Made by a program: the position numbers and the translations under genes
Shown: in pieces, positions 51,767 through 61,119 of the stretch
Position numbering within the stretch: the stretch's first letter is position 1
How the letters are laid out: every line of letters begins with the position of its first letter
Notes under the pieces: model-generated
Told to the model about the DNA's origin: nothing
What the model saw: the letters and a program-made list of their open reading frames with translations, nothing else
The model's database searches: none
Origin: Bacillus sp. FJAT-44742
GTDB taxonomy: Bacteria > Bacillota > Bacilli > Bacillales > Marinococcaceae
Length of the DNA stretch: 64,000 bases
Assembly (NCBI RefSeq): GCF_002797315.1
Contig: NZ_KZ454936.1
Location: forward strand, 991,133 to 1,055,132
Direction: 5' to 3'

Positions 51767-54700
51767 CTCCCAATTTGAACACGATAATTGTGGCATTGGC
51801 TTTTTAGCTAATATCAAGGGGGAAAAATCTCATGATATTGTAAAAAAAGCCCTTGATATCCTGTGTAAACTAGAGCATCGAGGTGGCCAAGGAGATGAAG
51901 TAAACACTGGCGATGGAGCCGGGATGCTTCTTCAAATACCCCACCGCTTTTTTAACAGCAGGGTTAAAGACATTGGGATAAAGCTGCCTGAAGAAGGATC
52001 TTATGGAGTAGGGATGTTATTTTTATCCCAGAATGAAGAGCTTAGAAATAGATGTGAAAAACAGCTTGAACAGATTGTTGCAGAAGAAGGACAAAAGGTA
52101 TTAGGCTGGAGAATCCCTCCTACGGACGGTTCAATGCTAGGTAATAATGCCAAGTCGACTATGCCTTATATTCGCCAGATTTTCATTGGAAAAAATGAAG
52201 CAATTGAAAATCAAGAAAATTTTGAAAGAAAGCTTTATGTAATAAGAAAGCGTGCTGAACAAGAGATTGGGCATCATGTCCCTGATGAAGACAGCTTTTA
52301 TTTTGCAAGTTTGTCGTCCCGTACAATTGTATACAAAGGGATGCTGACAACTGAACAATTGAGCCAATTTTATAAAGACTTTGGAAACGATGATTTTGAA
52401 ACAGCCGTTGCCTTAGTTCACTCCCGTTTCTCGACAAACACTTTTCCTAGCTGGGAAAGAGCTCATCCAAACCGTTACATGATTCATAATGGTGAAATTA
52501 ACACTATTAAAGGAAATGTTAACTGGATGCATGCTAGAGAAGCGGTATTTCAATCTGATAAATTCGAAGATGACCTGGAAAAGATCCACCCGGTGGTAGA
52601 CCACCTTGGAAGTGACTCTTCCATGTTTGATAATACATTTGAATTTCTGACTTTGGCTGGCCGTTCAATGCCACATACGGCAATGATGATGGTGCCTGAG
52701 CCATGGCAGAATGATCCTTTAATGAATGAAGAAAAGAAAGCATTTTACAAGTTTCATAGTACGCTTATGGAGCCATGGGACGGCCCTACTGCGCTCGCTT
52801 ATACAGATGGCCGCAGCGTAGGCGCCTGTCTAGATCGTAATGGCCTGCGTCCTGCAAGATACTATGTGACAAAAGACGACCATATTCTTATGTCCTCAGA
52901 AGTGGGCGTGTTAGACATTGATCCTTCTAATGTGCTTTATAAAGAAAGGCTTCATCCTGGCCACATGCTTCTTGTCGATATGGAAGAAGGCAGAATCGTT
53001 CCAGATGAGGAAATTAAGCACACGATTGCTTCTGAAGAGCCCTATAAGGAATGGGTCGATAAACATTTTTGTGATTTAGATGACGTGATGGAAAGCCAGG
53101 ACGTATACAACACCGATTTTGAAAATTTAAATACCCGCCACCAGGCTTTTGGATACACGTACGAAGAACTAGAGAAGATGATTAAGCCGATGGTTACTGA
53201 AGGAGTAGATCCAGTTGGGTCCATGGGATATGATTCCCCCCTTGCTGTTCTCTCAAAGAAACCTCAGCTATTATATAACTATTTCAAACAGCTATTCGCC
53301 CAGGTTACGAACCCGCCTATTGATGCGATTCGTGAAGAACTGGTTACTGCTGTCGGAACGACGATTGGGAAAGAAGGAAATCTTCTTCACCCTGCTCCCG
53401 AAAGTGCAAGGCATATCTTCCTGAAAACACCGTTAGTAAACAATGAGGAAATTGCCAAGTTGCGTTCAAACAAACGACCAGGATTTAAATCGGTAACTCT
53501 TCCTATGCTCTTTTCTGCAAAAGAAGGGGAAAAAGGTTTAGAGCCAGCACTTGACCAGCTGTTTGCTTCGGCAGATGAAGCCGTTGAAAATGGTGCAACT
53601 GTGCTGATTTTAAGTGATCGTGGGGTAAATAAGGAATCAGCAGCCATCCCGGCTCTTCTTGCTGTTGGCGGCCTCCACCACCACCTGATTCGGAATGGAA
53701 AGCGAACGCAGGTAAGCATTGTTGTTGAATCTGCTGAGCCCAGGGAAGTACATCATTTTTCTGTGCTTATAGGCTACGGTGTAGAAGCCATCAATCCTTA
53801 TCTGGTCTTTGATTCCATTGATGCGATGATTAAGGATGGACGCCTGGAAGCGACTTCCTATGTTGAAGCCGTAGCTACTTATATTAAAGCAGCTACAAAG
53901 GGTGTCATGAAGGTTCTCTCTAAAATGGGAATTTCAACGATTCAAAGCTATCGGGGCGCTCAGATCTTTGAAGCAGTAGGCATTGATCCTTCAGTGGTTG
54001 ATAAGTATTTTACCTGGACCACTTCAAGAATCGGCGGAGTGAACCTTGAAATCATTGCTAAAGAAGTCCTTCTTCGTCATACAAAAGCTTTTAATGACCG
54101 AGAAGGAAAAGACACAACACTTGAACCGGGTGATGACCTGCAGTGGCGCAGAAACGGGGATGCTCACCAGTATAATCCTCATTCCATTCACATGCTTCAG
54201 CAGGCATGCCGGACAAAAGACTTTGAACTCTTTAAGAAATATTCGAAATCTATTAATGAGCAGGAAAAAGAACAAACCTCACTGCGCGGTTTGCTTACCT
54301 TTACAGACAACCATAAGAGCATTCCTTTAGAAGAAGTAGAACCTGTTTCAAATATCGTCAAACGTTTTAAGACAGGCGCCATGTCTTTTGGGTCCATTTC
54401 CAAGGAAGCTCATGAGGCTTTAGCGATCGCGATGAATCGTATCGGTGGTAAGTCCAATACCGGGGAAGGCGGGGAAGACCCAAAAAGATTTACTCGTGAT
54501 GCAAACGGGGATTCTAGGAGAAGCTCTATCAAGCAGGTCGCCTCCGGCCGTTTTGGAGTTACAAGCCACTATCTTGTAAATGCAGATGAAATTCAAATTA
54601 AGGTTGCTCAGGGCGCAAAGCCTGGAGAAGGCGGACAGCTGCCTGGGAACAAAGTATATCCGTGGGTTGCCGAGGTACGAGGAACGACTGCGGGTGTAGG

Positions 54701-56321
54701 ACTTATTTCGCCGCCGCCGCACCATGATATTTATTCTATCGAAGACTTAGCGGAATTGATTCATGATTTGAAAAATGCTAACCCAAGTGCATATATCAGT
54801 GTAAAGCTTGTATCAGGAACAGGCGTAGGTACCATTGCTGCAGGTGTAGCAAAAGGGCGCGCAGACGGTCTTGTTATAAGCGGATATGATGGCGGAACAG
54901 GTGCTGCTGCCAGAACAAGTATTAAGCATACTGGTCTTCCGTGGGAGCTTGGACTGGCTGAAACCCACCAGACTCTGGTGTTGAATAACTTGAGAGATAG
55001 AATCTCAGTGGAAACTGACGGTAAGCTGATGACTGGGAGAGATGTGGCCGTAGCTGCACTTCTGGGTGCTGAAGAATATGCGTTCTCAACAGCTCCACTT
55101 GTCGTTCTTGGCTGTGTATTAATGCGTGTCTGCCACTTGGATACATGCCCAGTAGGGATTGCCACTCAAAACCCTGAGCTTCGTAAAAAATTCGTCGGAA
55201 CTCCGGATCATGTAGTGAATTTCATGTATTTTGTAGCGGAAGAATTGCGTGAAATTATGGCTGAGCTAGGTTTCCGTACTATCGAAGAAATGGTTGGAAG
55301 AACAGATATATTAGAGCAGGTTGAAGAAGTGGACAACTGGAAAGCAAATACGTTAGATCTCACTCCTTTGCTATTCCGTCCGCACGAAGATAATCAAGAA
55401 AAGCACTACCGCCATAAAGATCAAGACCATATGATTAATGAATCATTGGATATCCGAGAAATTCTACCGCTGGCCCATTCAGCCATTGAAAATGGAGAAA
55501 CAGTGGAAGGCACCTTCAACATTAAGAATACAGACCGTGTGGTTGGAACCATTACAGGGAGCGAAGTAACGAAAAAATTTGGCGCCAAAGGACTGCCGGC
55601 GGATACTATAAATCTTCAATTCCTTGGATCTGCAGGCCAGAGTTTCGGAGCTTTTCTTCCCGCGGGGATGACTATGACTCTTATTGGCGATGCGAATGAC
55701 TATTTAGGAAAAGGTTTATCAGGCGGAAAGGTCATTGCCTATCCTCCAGAGGAGTCGACTTTTGCTCCAGAAGACAGCATCATCATTGGAAATACTACTT
55801 TCTATGGTGCGACAAGCGGAGAAGCTTATATTCGTGGGGTTGCCGGTGAGCGGTTCTGTGTTAGAAACAGTGGAGCTAGCGTAGTGGTTGAAGGTGTAGG
55901 AGACCATGGTTGTGAATATATGACAGGAGGCCGAGTTGTGGTTCTTGGAGAAACTGGCAAGAACTTTGCAGCTGGTATGTCAGGCGGTATTGCTTACGTA
56001 TTAGACAGTGACGGAACGTTTGCACAGCGATGCAATAAAGAAATGGTCCAGCTTGAAACGTTGCAAGATGGAGAGGAAATTCAAGAATTAAAAGCAATGA
56101 TTAAAAATCATGTAGACTATACTCATAGCTCACTCGGTGAAACAGTATTGCAGCAATGGGATAAAACAGTTAAACAGTTTGTAAGAGTTATTCCAATGGA
56201 TTATCAACGGATGCTTGAAGCTGTTGAGCGCATGAAAAAAGAAGGCATGACAGAGGCCGAAGCGATCATGGTTGCTTTTGATGAAAATAAAAATGAAAAA
56301 GCTCGGGTAAGCGGCAAGTAA
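51726..56321 (+). CDS. gltB: Glutamate synthase (NADPH) large subunit
   Basis: 1531 aa (gltA in B. subtilis naming). It makes two glutamates from glutamine and 2-oxoglutarate. The N-terminal propeptide of 21 residues precedes the nucleophile Cys22 ([10 protein letters not shown]) of the class II amidotransferase domain. The central and FMN/TIM-barrel domains follow ([37 protein letters not shown]), with the 3Fe-4S loop C-x5-C-x4-C ([12 protein letters not shown]), then the beta-helix domain ([18 protein letters not shown]). The ATG at 51726 has GGAGAGG upstream. Followed by gltD after 69 bp. Confidence 0.96.
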   Translation: MTLRNFSRRVGMYDSQFEHDNCGIGFLANIKGEKSHDIVKKALDILCKLEHRGGQGDEVNTGDGAGMLLQIPHRFFNSRVKDIGIKLPEEGSYGVGMLFLSQNEELRNRCEKQLEQIVAEEGQKVLGWRIPPTDGSMLGNNAKSTMPYIRQIFIGKNEAIENQENFERKLYVIRKRAEQEIGHHVPDEDSFYFASLSSRTIVYKGMLTTEQLSQFYKDFGNDDFETAVALVHSRFSTNTFPSWERAHPNRYMIHNGEINTIKGNVNWMHAREAVFQSDKFEDDLEKIHPVVDHLGSDSSMFDNTFEFLTLAGRSMPHTAMMMVPEPWQNDPLMNEEKKAFYKFHSTLMEPWDGPTALAYTDGRSVGACLDRNGLRPARYYVTKDDHILMSSEVGVLDIDPSNVLYKERLHPGHMLLVDMEEGRIVPDEEIKHTIASEEPYKEWVDKHFCDLDDVMESQDVYNTDFENLNTRHQAFGYTYEELEKMIKPMVTEGVDPVGSMGYDSPLAVLSKKPQLLYNYFKQLFAQVTNPPIDAIREELVTAVGTTIGKEGNLLHPAPESARHIFLKTPLVNNEEIAKLRSNKRPGFKSVTLPMLFSAKEGEKGLEPALDQLFASADEAVENGATVLILSDRGVNKESAAIPALLAVGGLHHHLIRNGKRTQVSIVVESAEPREVHHFSVLIGYGVEAINPYLVFDSIDAMIKDGRLEATSYVEAVATYIKAATKGVMKVLSKMGISTIQSYRGAQIFEAVGIDPSVVDKYFTWTTSRIGGVNLEIIAKEVLLRHTKAFNDREGKDTTLEPGDDLQWRRNGDAHQYNPHSIHMLQQACRTKDFELFKKYSKSINEQEKEQTSLRGLLTFTDNHKSIPLEEVEPVSNIVKRFKTGAMSFGSISKEAHEALAIAMNRIGGKSNTGEGGEDPKRFTRDANGDSRRSSIKQVASGRFGVTSHYLVNADEIQIKVAQGAKPGEGGQLPGNKVYPWVAEVRGTTAGVGLISPPPHHDIYSIEDLAELIHDLKNANPSAYISVKLVSGTGVGTIAAGVAKGRADGLVISGYDGGTGAAARTSIKHTGLPWELGLAETHQTLVLNNLRDRISVETDGKLMTGRDVAVAALLGAEEYAFSTAPLVVLGCVLMRVCHLDTCPVGIATQNPELRKKFVGTPDHVVNFMYFVAEELREIMAELGFRTIEEMVGRTDILEQVEEVDNWKANTLDLTPLLFRPHEDNQEKHYRHKDQDHMINESLDIREILPLAHSAIENGETVEGTFNIKNTDRVVGTITGSEVTKKFGAKGLPADTINLQFLGSAGQSFGAFLPAGMTMTLIGDANDYLGKGLSGGKVIAYPPEESTFAPEDSIIIGNTTFYGATSGEAYIRGVAGERFCVRNSGASVVVEGVGDHGCEYMTGGRVVVLGETGKNFAAGMSGGIAYVLDSDGTFAQRCNKEMVQLETLQDGEEIQELKAMIKNHVDYTHSSLGETVLQQWDKTVKQFVRVIPMDYQRMLEAVERMKKEGMTEAEAIMVAFDENKNEKARVSGK

Positions 56322-56390
56322 GACAGCTGCTTCTTGAGCTCTCCCTTTCAAGTTAGGCAACCAAGACTAGGAACGTTTGGAGTGAGTAAG

Positions 56391-57875
56391 ATGGGAAAAT
56401 CAACAGGTTTTATGGAATATAAGAGAGAAGCACCAGCAAAAAAAGATCCTCTTGCGAGAGTAAAGAATTGGCAGGAGTTCACTATATTAATGCCCGAAGA
56501 TAAGCTATCTGAGCAGGGTGCCCGCTGCATGGATTGCGCGATTCCTTTTTGCCAGGCAGGAACAACGATGGATGGCTCGGCGGAAATTGGCTGTCCAGTT
56601 CACAACTTGATTCCAGAGTGGAATGATCTTGTTTACAGAGGGAAATGGAAAGAAGCTCTAGAAAGACTTCATAAAACGAATAATTTCCCTGAATTTACAG
56701 GCAGAGTCTGTCCAGCACCGTGTGAAGGTTCCTGTACAGTGGCTATTAGTGACGACCCTGTATCCATTAAATCAATTGAATTTCATATTGTTGAAAAAGG
56801 ATTTAAAGAAGGTTGGATCAAGCCTGAGCCTCCTAAAAAACGTACAGGCAAAAAGGTGGCTGTCATTGGATCGGGGCCAGCTGGTCTGTCTGCTGCCGCC
56901 CAGCTGAATAAAGCAGGTCATACAGTAACAGTATTTGAGAAAGATGATCGTGTCGGAGGCCTCTTAACTTACGGGATTCCAGACGTAAAACTTTCTTTTG
57001 AAGTCCTTCAACGACGGGTGAGATTATTAGAAGAAGAAGGAATTACCTTCGTTACTAACACAGAGATTGGTAAAGATTACCCAGCAGAAAAGCTGAATGA
57101 AGAATTTGATTCCACTGTGTTATGTACAGGTGCCCAAGTACCAAGAGATGTGCCTGCGAAAGGCAGAGATTTAAAAGGGATTCATTATGCAATGGAATTC
57201 TTAAAGAAAAATACAAAGTCACTTCTTGACTCACAGCATCAGGATCAAAATTATCTGTCCGCTAAAGGAAAGAATGTTATTGTGATTGGCGGGGGAGATA
57301 CAGGAGTGGACTGTATCACTACATCTTTGCGTCATGGCTGTGAATCTCTTGTACAATTTGATATTCATCCGGAAAAGAATAAAGACAGAGAGCCTCTAAA
57401 TCCTTGGCCATTATTCCCTGTCGTTTATAATCAGGAAGATGGGCATAAAGAAGCTGAAGCAGTATTTGGCAAAGACCCTAGAGCATATAAGCTTCAAACG
57501 ACTAAATTTGTCGGGGACGAAAAGGGTAATGTTAGAGAGCTTCATACTGTAGAGGTCGACACAGTATATGAAAATGGCAAAAAGTTGAGAAAAGAAATTC
57601 CAGGAACAGAACGAGTCTGGAAAGCAGATTTAGTTCTTTTGGCAATTGGTTTTACAGGTCCAGAAAAGCATTTACTTGATGAGTTGAAGGTAGAAACAAC
57701 CGAGCGAAGCACGGTGGATGCTGAATATGGAAAATATAGTACAAACGTGGAAGGTGTATTTGCTGCTGGAGATAATCGTCGTGGCCAAAGTCTTGTCGTG
57801 TGGGCAATTCATGAAGGGCGCGAGGCAGCAAGAGAGGTTGACCGTTATTTAATGGGAAGCTCAAACCTGCCATAA
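56391..57875 (+). CDS. gltD: Glutamate synthase (NADPH) small subunit
   Basis: 494 aa (gltB in B. subtilis naming). It passes electrons from NADPH via FAD and two 4Fe-4S clusters to the large subunit. Cluster Cys are in GARCMDCAIPFCQ and CPAPCEGSC; FAD binding is in VIGSGPAGLSAA, NADPH binding in VIGGGDTGVDC, and the C-terminal FAD motif in GVFAAGDNRRG. ATG at 56391 has GGAGTGAG upstream; an ORF extending to 56334 has no site. Two terminators follow. Confidence 0.96.
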   Translation: MGKSTGFMEYKREAPAKKDPLARVKNWQEFTILMPEDKLSEQGARCMDCAIPFCQAGTTMDGSAEIGCPVHNLIPEWNDLVYRGKWKEALERLHKTNNFPEFTGRVCPAPCEGSCTVAISDDPVSIKSIEFHIVEKGFKEGWIKPEPPKKRTGKKVAVIGSGPAGLSAAAQLNKAGHTVTVFEKDDRVGGLLTYGIPDVKLSFEVLQRRVRLLEEEGITFVTNTEIGKDYPAEKLNEEFDSTVLCTGAQVPRDVPAKGRDLKGIHYAMEFLKKNTKSLLDSQHQDQNYLSAKGKNVIVIGGGDTGVDCITTSLRHGCESLVQFDIHPEKNKDREPLNPWPLFPVVYNQEDGHKEAEAVFGKDPRAYKLQTTKFVGDEKGNVRELHTVEVDTVYENGKKLRKEIPGTERVWKADLVLLAIGFTGPEKHLLDELKVETTERSTVDAEYGKYSTNVEGVFAAGDNRRGQSLVVWAIHEGREAAREVDRYLMGSSNLP

Positions 57876-57884
57876 TCATTTAAG

Positions 57885-57940
57885 AAGAGGGTGTCTCAAA
57901 AATGTAGTGGATCTACTGAGACATCCTCGCTTTATTTGGT
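57885..57940 (+). terminator. First terminator after gltD
   Basis: A 12-bp stem with one G-U pair (57887-57898 with 57917-57928) and an inner GTAG/CTAC hairpin, then CTTTATTT. Confidence 0.8.
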
Positions 57941-57959
57941 TCTATGAAATAGGATGGAA

Positions 57960-57996
57960 TAGACCTTCCCCGGTTTGGGAAAGGTCTTTCTTTTAT
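57960..57996. terminator. Second terminator, between gltD and the exporter gene
   Basis: Stem AGACCTT-CCC / GGG-AAGGTCT (57961-57970 with 57977-57987), then TTCTTTTATT on the plus strand. It may serve the convergent gene at 58066 weakly. Confidence 0.7.
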
Positions 57997-58065
57997 TGTC
58001 TCTTTTCTCTGTTTCCTTTGCACACTTTATCCCAGTGTGTGATTACTTGACCGGTTGTATGTTTT

Positions 58066-59154
58066 TTATATGGACTTTGTAATAGAAGACGAAGGTGGAG
58101 GGAGTGGAAGAGAGGCTTCCTGTTGTTTTCTCAGTTTTAATAAATCCTCCACAGTATCATGGAGGGAAAGAAATTCATACAGGGCAATTGAAGTTCCAGA
58201 AAATAGATGATAATGGTCTGTATTCAATGGTGAATAATTTTTGTTGTGCGTAATAAATTGATTTTTTAAGTTTTCAATCAATAAGTAGTGTTCTTCATCA
58301 AACGTGTGAGTGCCCGCAATAAAGGCTTTTTTTAAAGAGGTAATCAACGCCCAAATACTTCTTTTTTCTTGATCATTGAAAGAAAGATCTCCTTCTATAT
58401 ACTGTAAGTGGCCGAGATGAAGAGAGATACGCTGCAGAATTCGCAATCTTTTTTCAAGATACATAAACTTTCTTAATTCGCGAAAAGAGGCATGATGAAA
58501 CTTCCATTCCTTTCGTTGATATTCAGCCAGTTCACCGCTTTTTTCAATCTCCTTGCGCAGTCTTTGAAACTTCTCCAACTGTGGGGCCGCAGGACGTATG
58601 GTGTTGTTTTGTAACACCGAGGAAGAGAGCTCTTCCAGTATATCTCCGCTTATTATAAACAATTGATCAAGTTTTTTTTCTAAGGCCGGTATAAATTTTG
58701 GAGGCAATAATAACACGTTTACCAAGGTTGAAGTAATAAGGCCGATAAAAGTTCCGCCGAGGCGAGTGAAGAAATCACCCATGTAGTTTACACCTATGTC
58801 AGGAATCATAACCACGGCAGTTAAACAAGCAACGAGCATGCCATCTTGAAGCTTCAGGTTATGGCAGATAAAGAGTGTTAAAATAGCAGATAAAGCAAAG
58901 GTATAAGGGGTGACACCAAGAAAAAAGACAAGTCCTAAAGAAATTGCAGCACCTATCGCAGAGGCAGGAAGGCGAATAAACCCTTTACGAATCGATTCGT
59001 AAGCTGTAGGTTCAATCGTTACAATGGCAGTCACAACGGCTAGTACGGGAGGAACCTGCAAAAACTGACAAATTAATGCTGTTAGGAGGACAGCCACCCC
59101 CGTTTTAGCGATTCGTCCTCCAATCATGCGAACTTTTAATTTCCCGCTCCACAT
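58066..59154 (-). CDS. Aromatic acid exporter (ArAE/FUSC-type) membrane protein
   Basis: 362 aa. Residues about 10-150 hold five or six membrane helices (TGVAVLLTALICQFLQ, AVVTAIVTIEPTAYESIRKG, ASAIGAAISLGLVFFLGV), and the rest is a helical cytoplasmic domain (DUF939-type), as in B. subtilis YqjA/YgaE. Relatives are half-size members of the aromatic acid exporter group; transport has not been shown for this type. AAAGGTGTGG precedes the ATG. It stands alone on the minus strand. Confidence 0.85.
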   Translation of the reverse strand: MWSGKLKVRMIGGRIAKTGVAVLLTALICQFLQVPPVLAVVTAIVTIEPTAYESIRKGFIRLPASAIGAAISLGLVFFLGVTPYTFALSAILTLFICHNLKLQDGMLVACLTAVVMIPDIGVNYMGDFFTRLGGTFIGLITSTLVNVLLLPPKFIPALEKKLDQLFIISGDILEELSSSVLQNNTIRPAAPQLEKFQRLRKEIEKSGELAEYQRKEWKFHHASFRELRKFMYLEKRLRILQRISLHLGHLQYIEGDLSFNDQEKRSIWALITSLKKAFIAGTHTFDEEHYLLIENLKNQFITHNKNYSPLNTDHYHLFSGTSIALYEFLSLHDTVEDLLKLRKQQEASLPLPPPSSSITKSI

Positions 59155-59481
59155 TTATAACCACACCTTTATCTTCACTTCTTTTTCCGTTCACTTGCTG
59201 ACTCTTTAATCATACCGGACAAATTATCAAAATCAAAATTGAAATTTCACGTACCGTAATAAATGAATTAGCGAAAAAGAAATCAGGTAACGATAATATA
59301 ATTATGTAAAGTAAAGCTGGCGATTTATTTACAGCTGATCTGGGGAAAAGAAAGGTAGTATGACTGCATTTTTTTAGAAACCATGTTTAAAAGGTATTAG
59401 CTTGCAAGGACCTCAATCCGGTGATAGGTTAAAAGAGAAAAGGTGCTTTAGTCATTAATAGGAAAGAAGGAGGAATTTATA
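59155..59481. other. Divergent spacer between the ArAE gene and kapB, with copy 2 of the 19-bp motif
   Basis: 327 bp without a gene. AAATTTCACGTACCGTAAT at 59242-59260 differs by one base from 34759-34777. An AT-rich TATAAT lies at about 59297 (AATATAATTATG), a candidate -10 for kapB, with no clear -35. GAAAGAAGGAGG is the kapB ribosome binding site. Confidence 0.45.
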
Positions 59482-59856
59482 ATGGCAGCTGATGCAAAAA
59501 TAATCCAGGCTCCTTATAAGACAGGTGTGTATGTAGGGGAAGAAATTGACCAAAAAGGGGAAAAAACATTAGTTAAAGTAAGAGCAGTTTTAAAACATCC
59601 AAAACAAGGAGATCTACATAACCCAAAACAAGTAGATGTTCCTTTATTTCATGAACGAAAGGCTTTAGCTGAATTTGAGAAGGTGTGGGTTCAGACTGAC
59701 ATGCTCAGAAAGTACGATGAAGAGCCTCCTGATTATAAAGAATCATTAAAGCACGCGGTTGAAAAAGAAAAGGGCTTATTAAGAGAAAAAAATGACGAAT
59801 GGTCTCAAAAAGCCTTAAAAACATTGGAGACAGTAGAAAACGATTATAAATTATAA
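59482..59856 (+). CDS. kapB: Kinase-associated protein B (KapB)
   Basis: 124 aa; B. subtilis KapB has about 128. The central VLKHPKQGDLHNPKQVDVPL, then FHERKALAEFEKVWVQ, is the family signature. KapB is a lipoprotein-independent, SH3-like helper of the sporulation kinase KinB in B. subtilis, needed for its phosphorelay input. RBS AAGGAGG precedes the ATG. It is followed after 18 bp by a PQQ-type dehydrogenase lipoprotein gene, so the two may be co-transcribed. Supports a sporulating host. Confidence 0.85.
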   Translation: MAADAKIIQAPYKTGVYVGEEIDQKGEKTLVKVRAVLKHPKQGDLHNPKQVDVPLFHERKALAEFEKVWVQTDMLRKYDEEPPDYKESLKHAVEKEKGLLREKNDEWSQKALKTLETVENDYKL

Positions 59857-59874
59857 GAAAGGAAGCTGAGGAAG

Positions 59875-61020
59875 GTGAACAGGGCAATATACGCAGCCTT
59901 GCTGTTAGTCCTTTTGATCACTGGCTGTAATGGTGAGGAAACGGAGTCCGTCCAAGATGCTGAAGAAGAGGGAGTAAACGATGAAAGTGCAGAAAGTGTA
60001 TCAGAAGGTGAAGGGTCTTCTGAAGACATAGAAGAGTCTGGTGAGGAAGCAGAAAGCCTGCAGGTTCAAACAGAAGCTGAAGACTTAAATGTTCCTTGGT
60101 CCATTAATAAAGTGAATGAAACCTTTTATATATCGGAAAGAGAAGGGTCTATCGCTGTCATTGAAAATGGTGTAATCAACCGAGAGGATATAGATGTTCA
60201 AGAGACCTTCACCCATGAAGGAGAAGGGGGATTACTCGGCTTTGTTCTACACCCGGAGTTTGAGGAGAACAACCAGGCTTTTTTGTATTATACGTATCTA
60301 GAAGACGGATTGAAGAATCGAATCGTAATCGTTGAGAGGGACAATGGGGAATGGACCGAAAAAGGGGTGATAAAAGATAATATTCCTGGAGACTCCATTC
60401 ACAATGGTGGAAGGCTGGCTATTGGACCTGATGGGTATTTGTATGCTACTACAGGGGATGCATCTGAGCCGGATCTAGCACAAGATGAAAACAATCTTGC
60501 AGGTTCAATTTTGCGCTTGACACTTGATGGGAAAGTTCCAGAGGACAATCCATTTGAAGACTCAGCTGTTTTCAGCTATGGACATAGAAATCCTCAAGGT
60601 CTGTCATGGGACAGTGAAGGAACAATGTACAGCACAGAACATGGACCTGTTGGAGAAGATGAGATTAATCGAATTGAGGCGGGAAATAATTACGGCTGGC
60701 CTCTAATCTCAGGTGATGAAACAGAAGAGGGAATGGAGGAACCATTGCTTCAATCTGGCGAGGATACTTGGGCGCCTTCTGGCTCTGCTATGATTAACGA
60801 CCGGTATTTACTAGTGACAGGACTCCGGGGAGAAGCATTGTTTGGAGTTGACGTAGAAGAAGAGACGATAGAGCGCCTTTTTGAAGGTGAAGGTCGTTTA
60901 CGTGATGTCTTTATAGAGGAAGAGACCGTTTATATTATAACTAATAATACTGATGGAAGAGGGCAGCCTCAGGAAGGTGACGACCGGCTTGTGAGAATTG
61001 ATAATTTCTTTCAAGATTAA
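59875..61020 (+). CDS. PQQ-type sugar dehydrogenase family lipoprotein
   Basis: 381 aa. Signal peptide with lipobox ITGC, a 45-residue Glu/Ser-rich linker, then a six-bladed propeller of the soluble glucose/aldose dehydrogenase family: GEGGLLGFVLHPEF, IHNGGRLAIGPDGYLYATTGD (catalytic His), YGHRNPQGLSWD and GEDEINRIEAGNNYGWP. Such enzymes oxidise aldoses with bound PQQ outside the membrane, but no PQQ synthesis gene is in this window. GTG start with GAGGAAG upstream. The acidic linker is longer than expected. Confidence 0.85.
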   Translation: MNRAIYAALLLVLLITGCNGEETESVQDAEEEGVNDESAESVSEGEGSSEDIEESGEEAESLQVQTEAEDLNVPWSINKVNETFYISEREGSIAVIENGVINREDIDVQETFTHEGEGGLLGFVLHPEFEENNQAFLYYTYLEDGLKNRIVIVERDNGEWTEKGVIKDNIPGDSIHNGGRLAIGPDGYLYATTGDASEPDLAQDENNLAGSILRLTLDGKVPEDNPFEDSAVFSYGHRNPQGLSWDSEGTMYSTEHGPVGEDEINRIEAGNNYGWPLISGDETEEGMEEPLLQSGEDTWAPSGSAMINDRYLLVTGLRGEALFGVDVEEETIERLFEGEGRLRDVFIEEETVYIITNNTDGRGQPQEGDDRLVRIDNFFQD

Positions 61021-61040
61021 AAATCTAAGTATAAAATAGG

Positions 61041-61080
61041 AAAACCGGCCATTGAGAAGCGCTTCTCAATGGCCGGTTTT
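61041..61080. terminator. Perfect 40-bp palindromic terminator
   Basis: 61041-61060 is the exact reverse complement of 61061-61080 with no spacer: 20 bp on each side from AAAACCGGCC to GGCCGGTTTT, centred on AAGCGCTT. With A4 and T4 ends it fits a bidirectional terminator for the convergent dehydrogenase and pucR-type genes. Its core also looks like a cre half-palindrome. Confidence 0.85.
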
Positions 61081-61119
61081 GTAGTAATAAAAAAGATGGA
61101 TGAATGAGAACTCGAACGA

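Noticed and set aside
54761-55165. Minus-strand ORF of 134 codons in gltB
   Set aside because: Shadow of the conserved FMN domain of gltB; no independent support.
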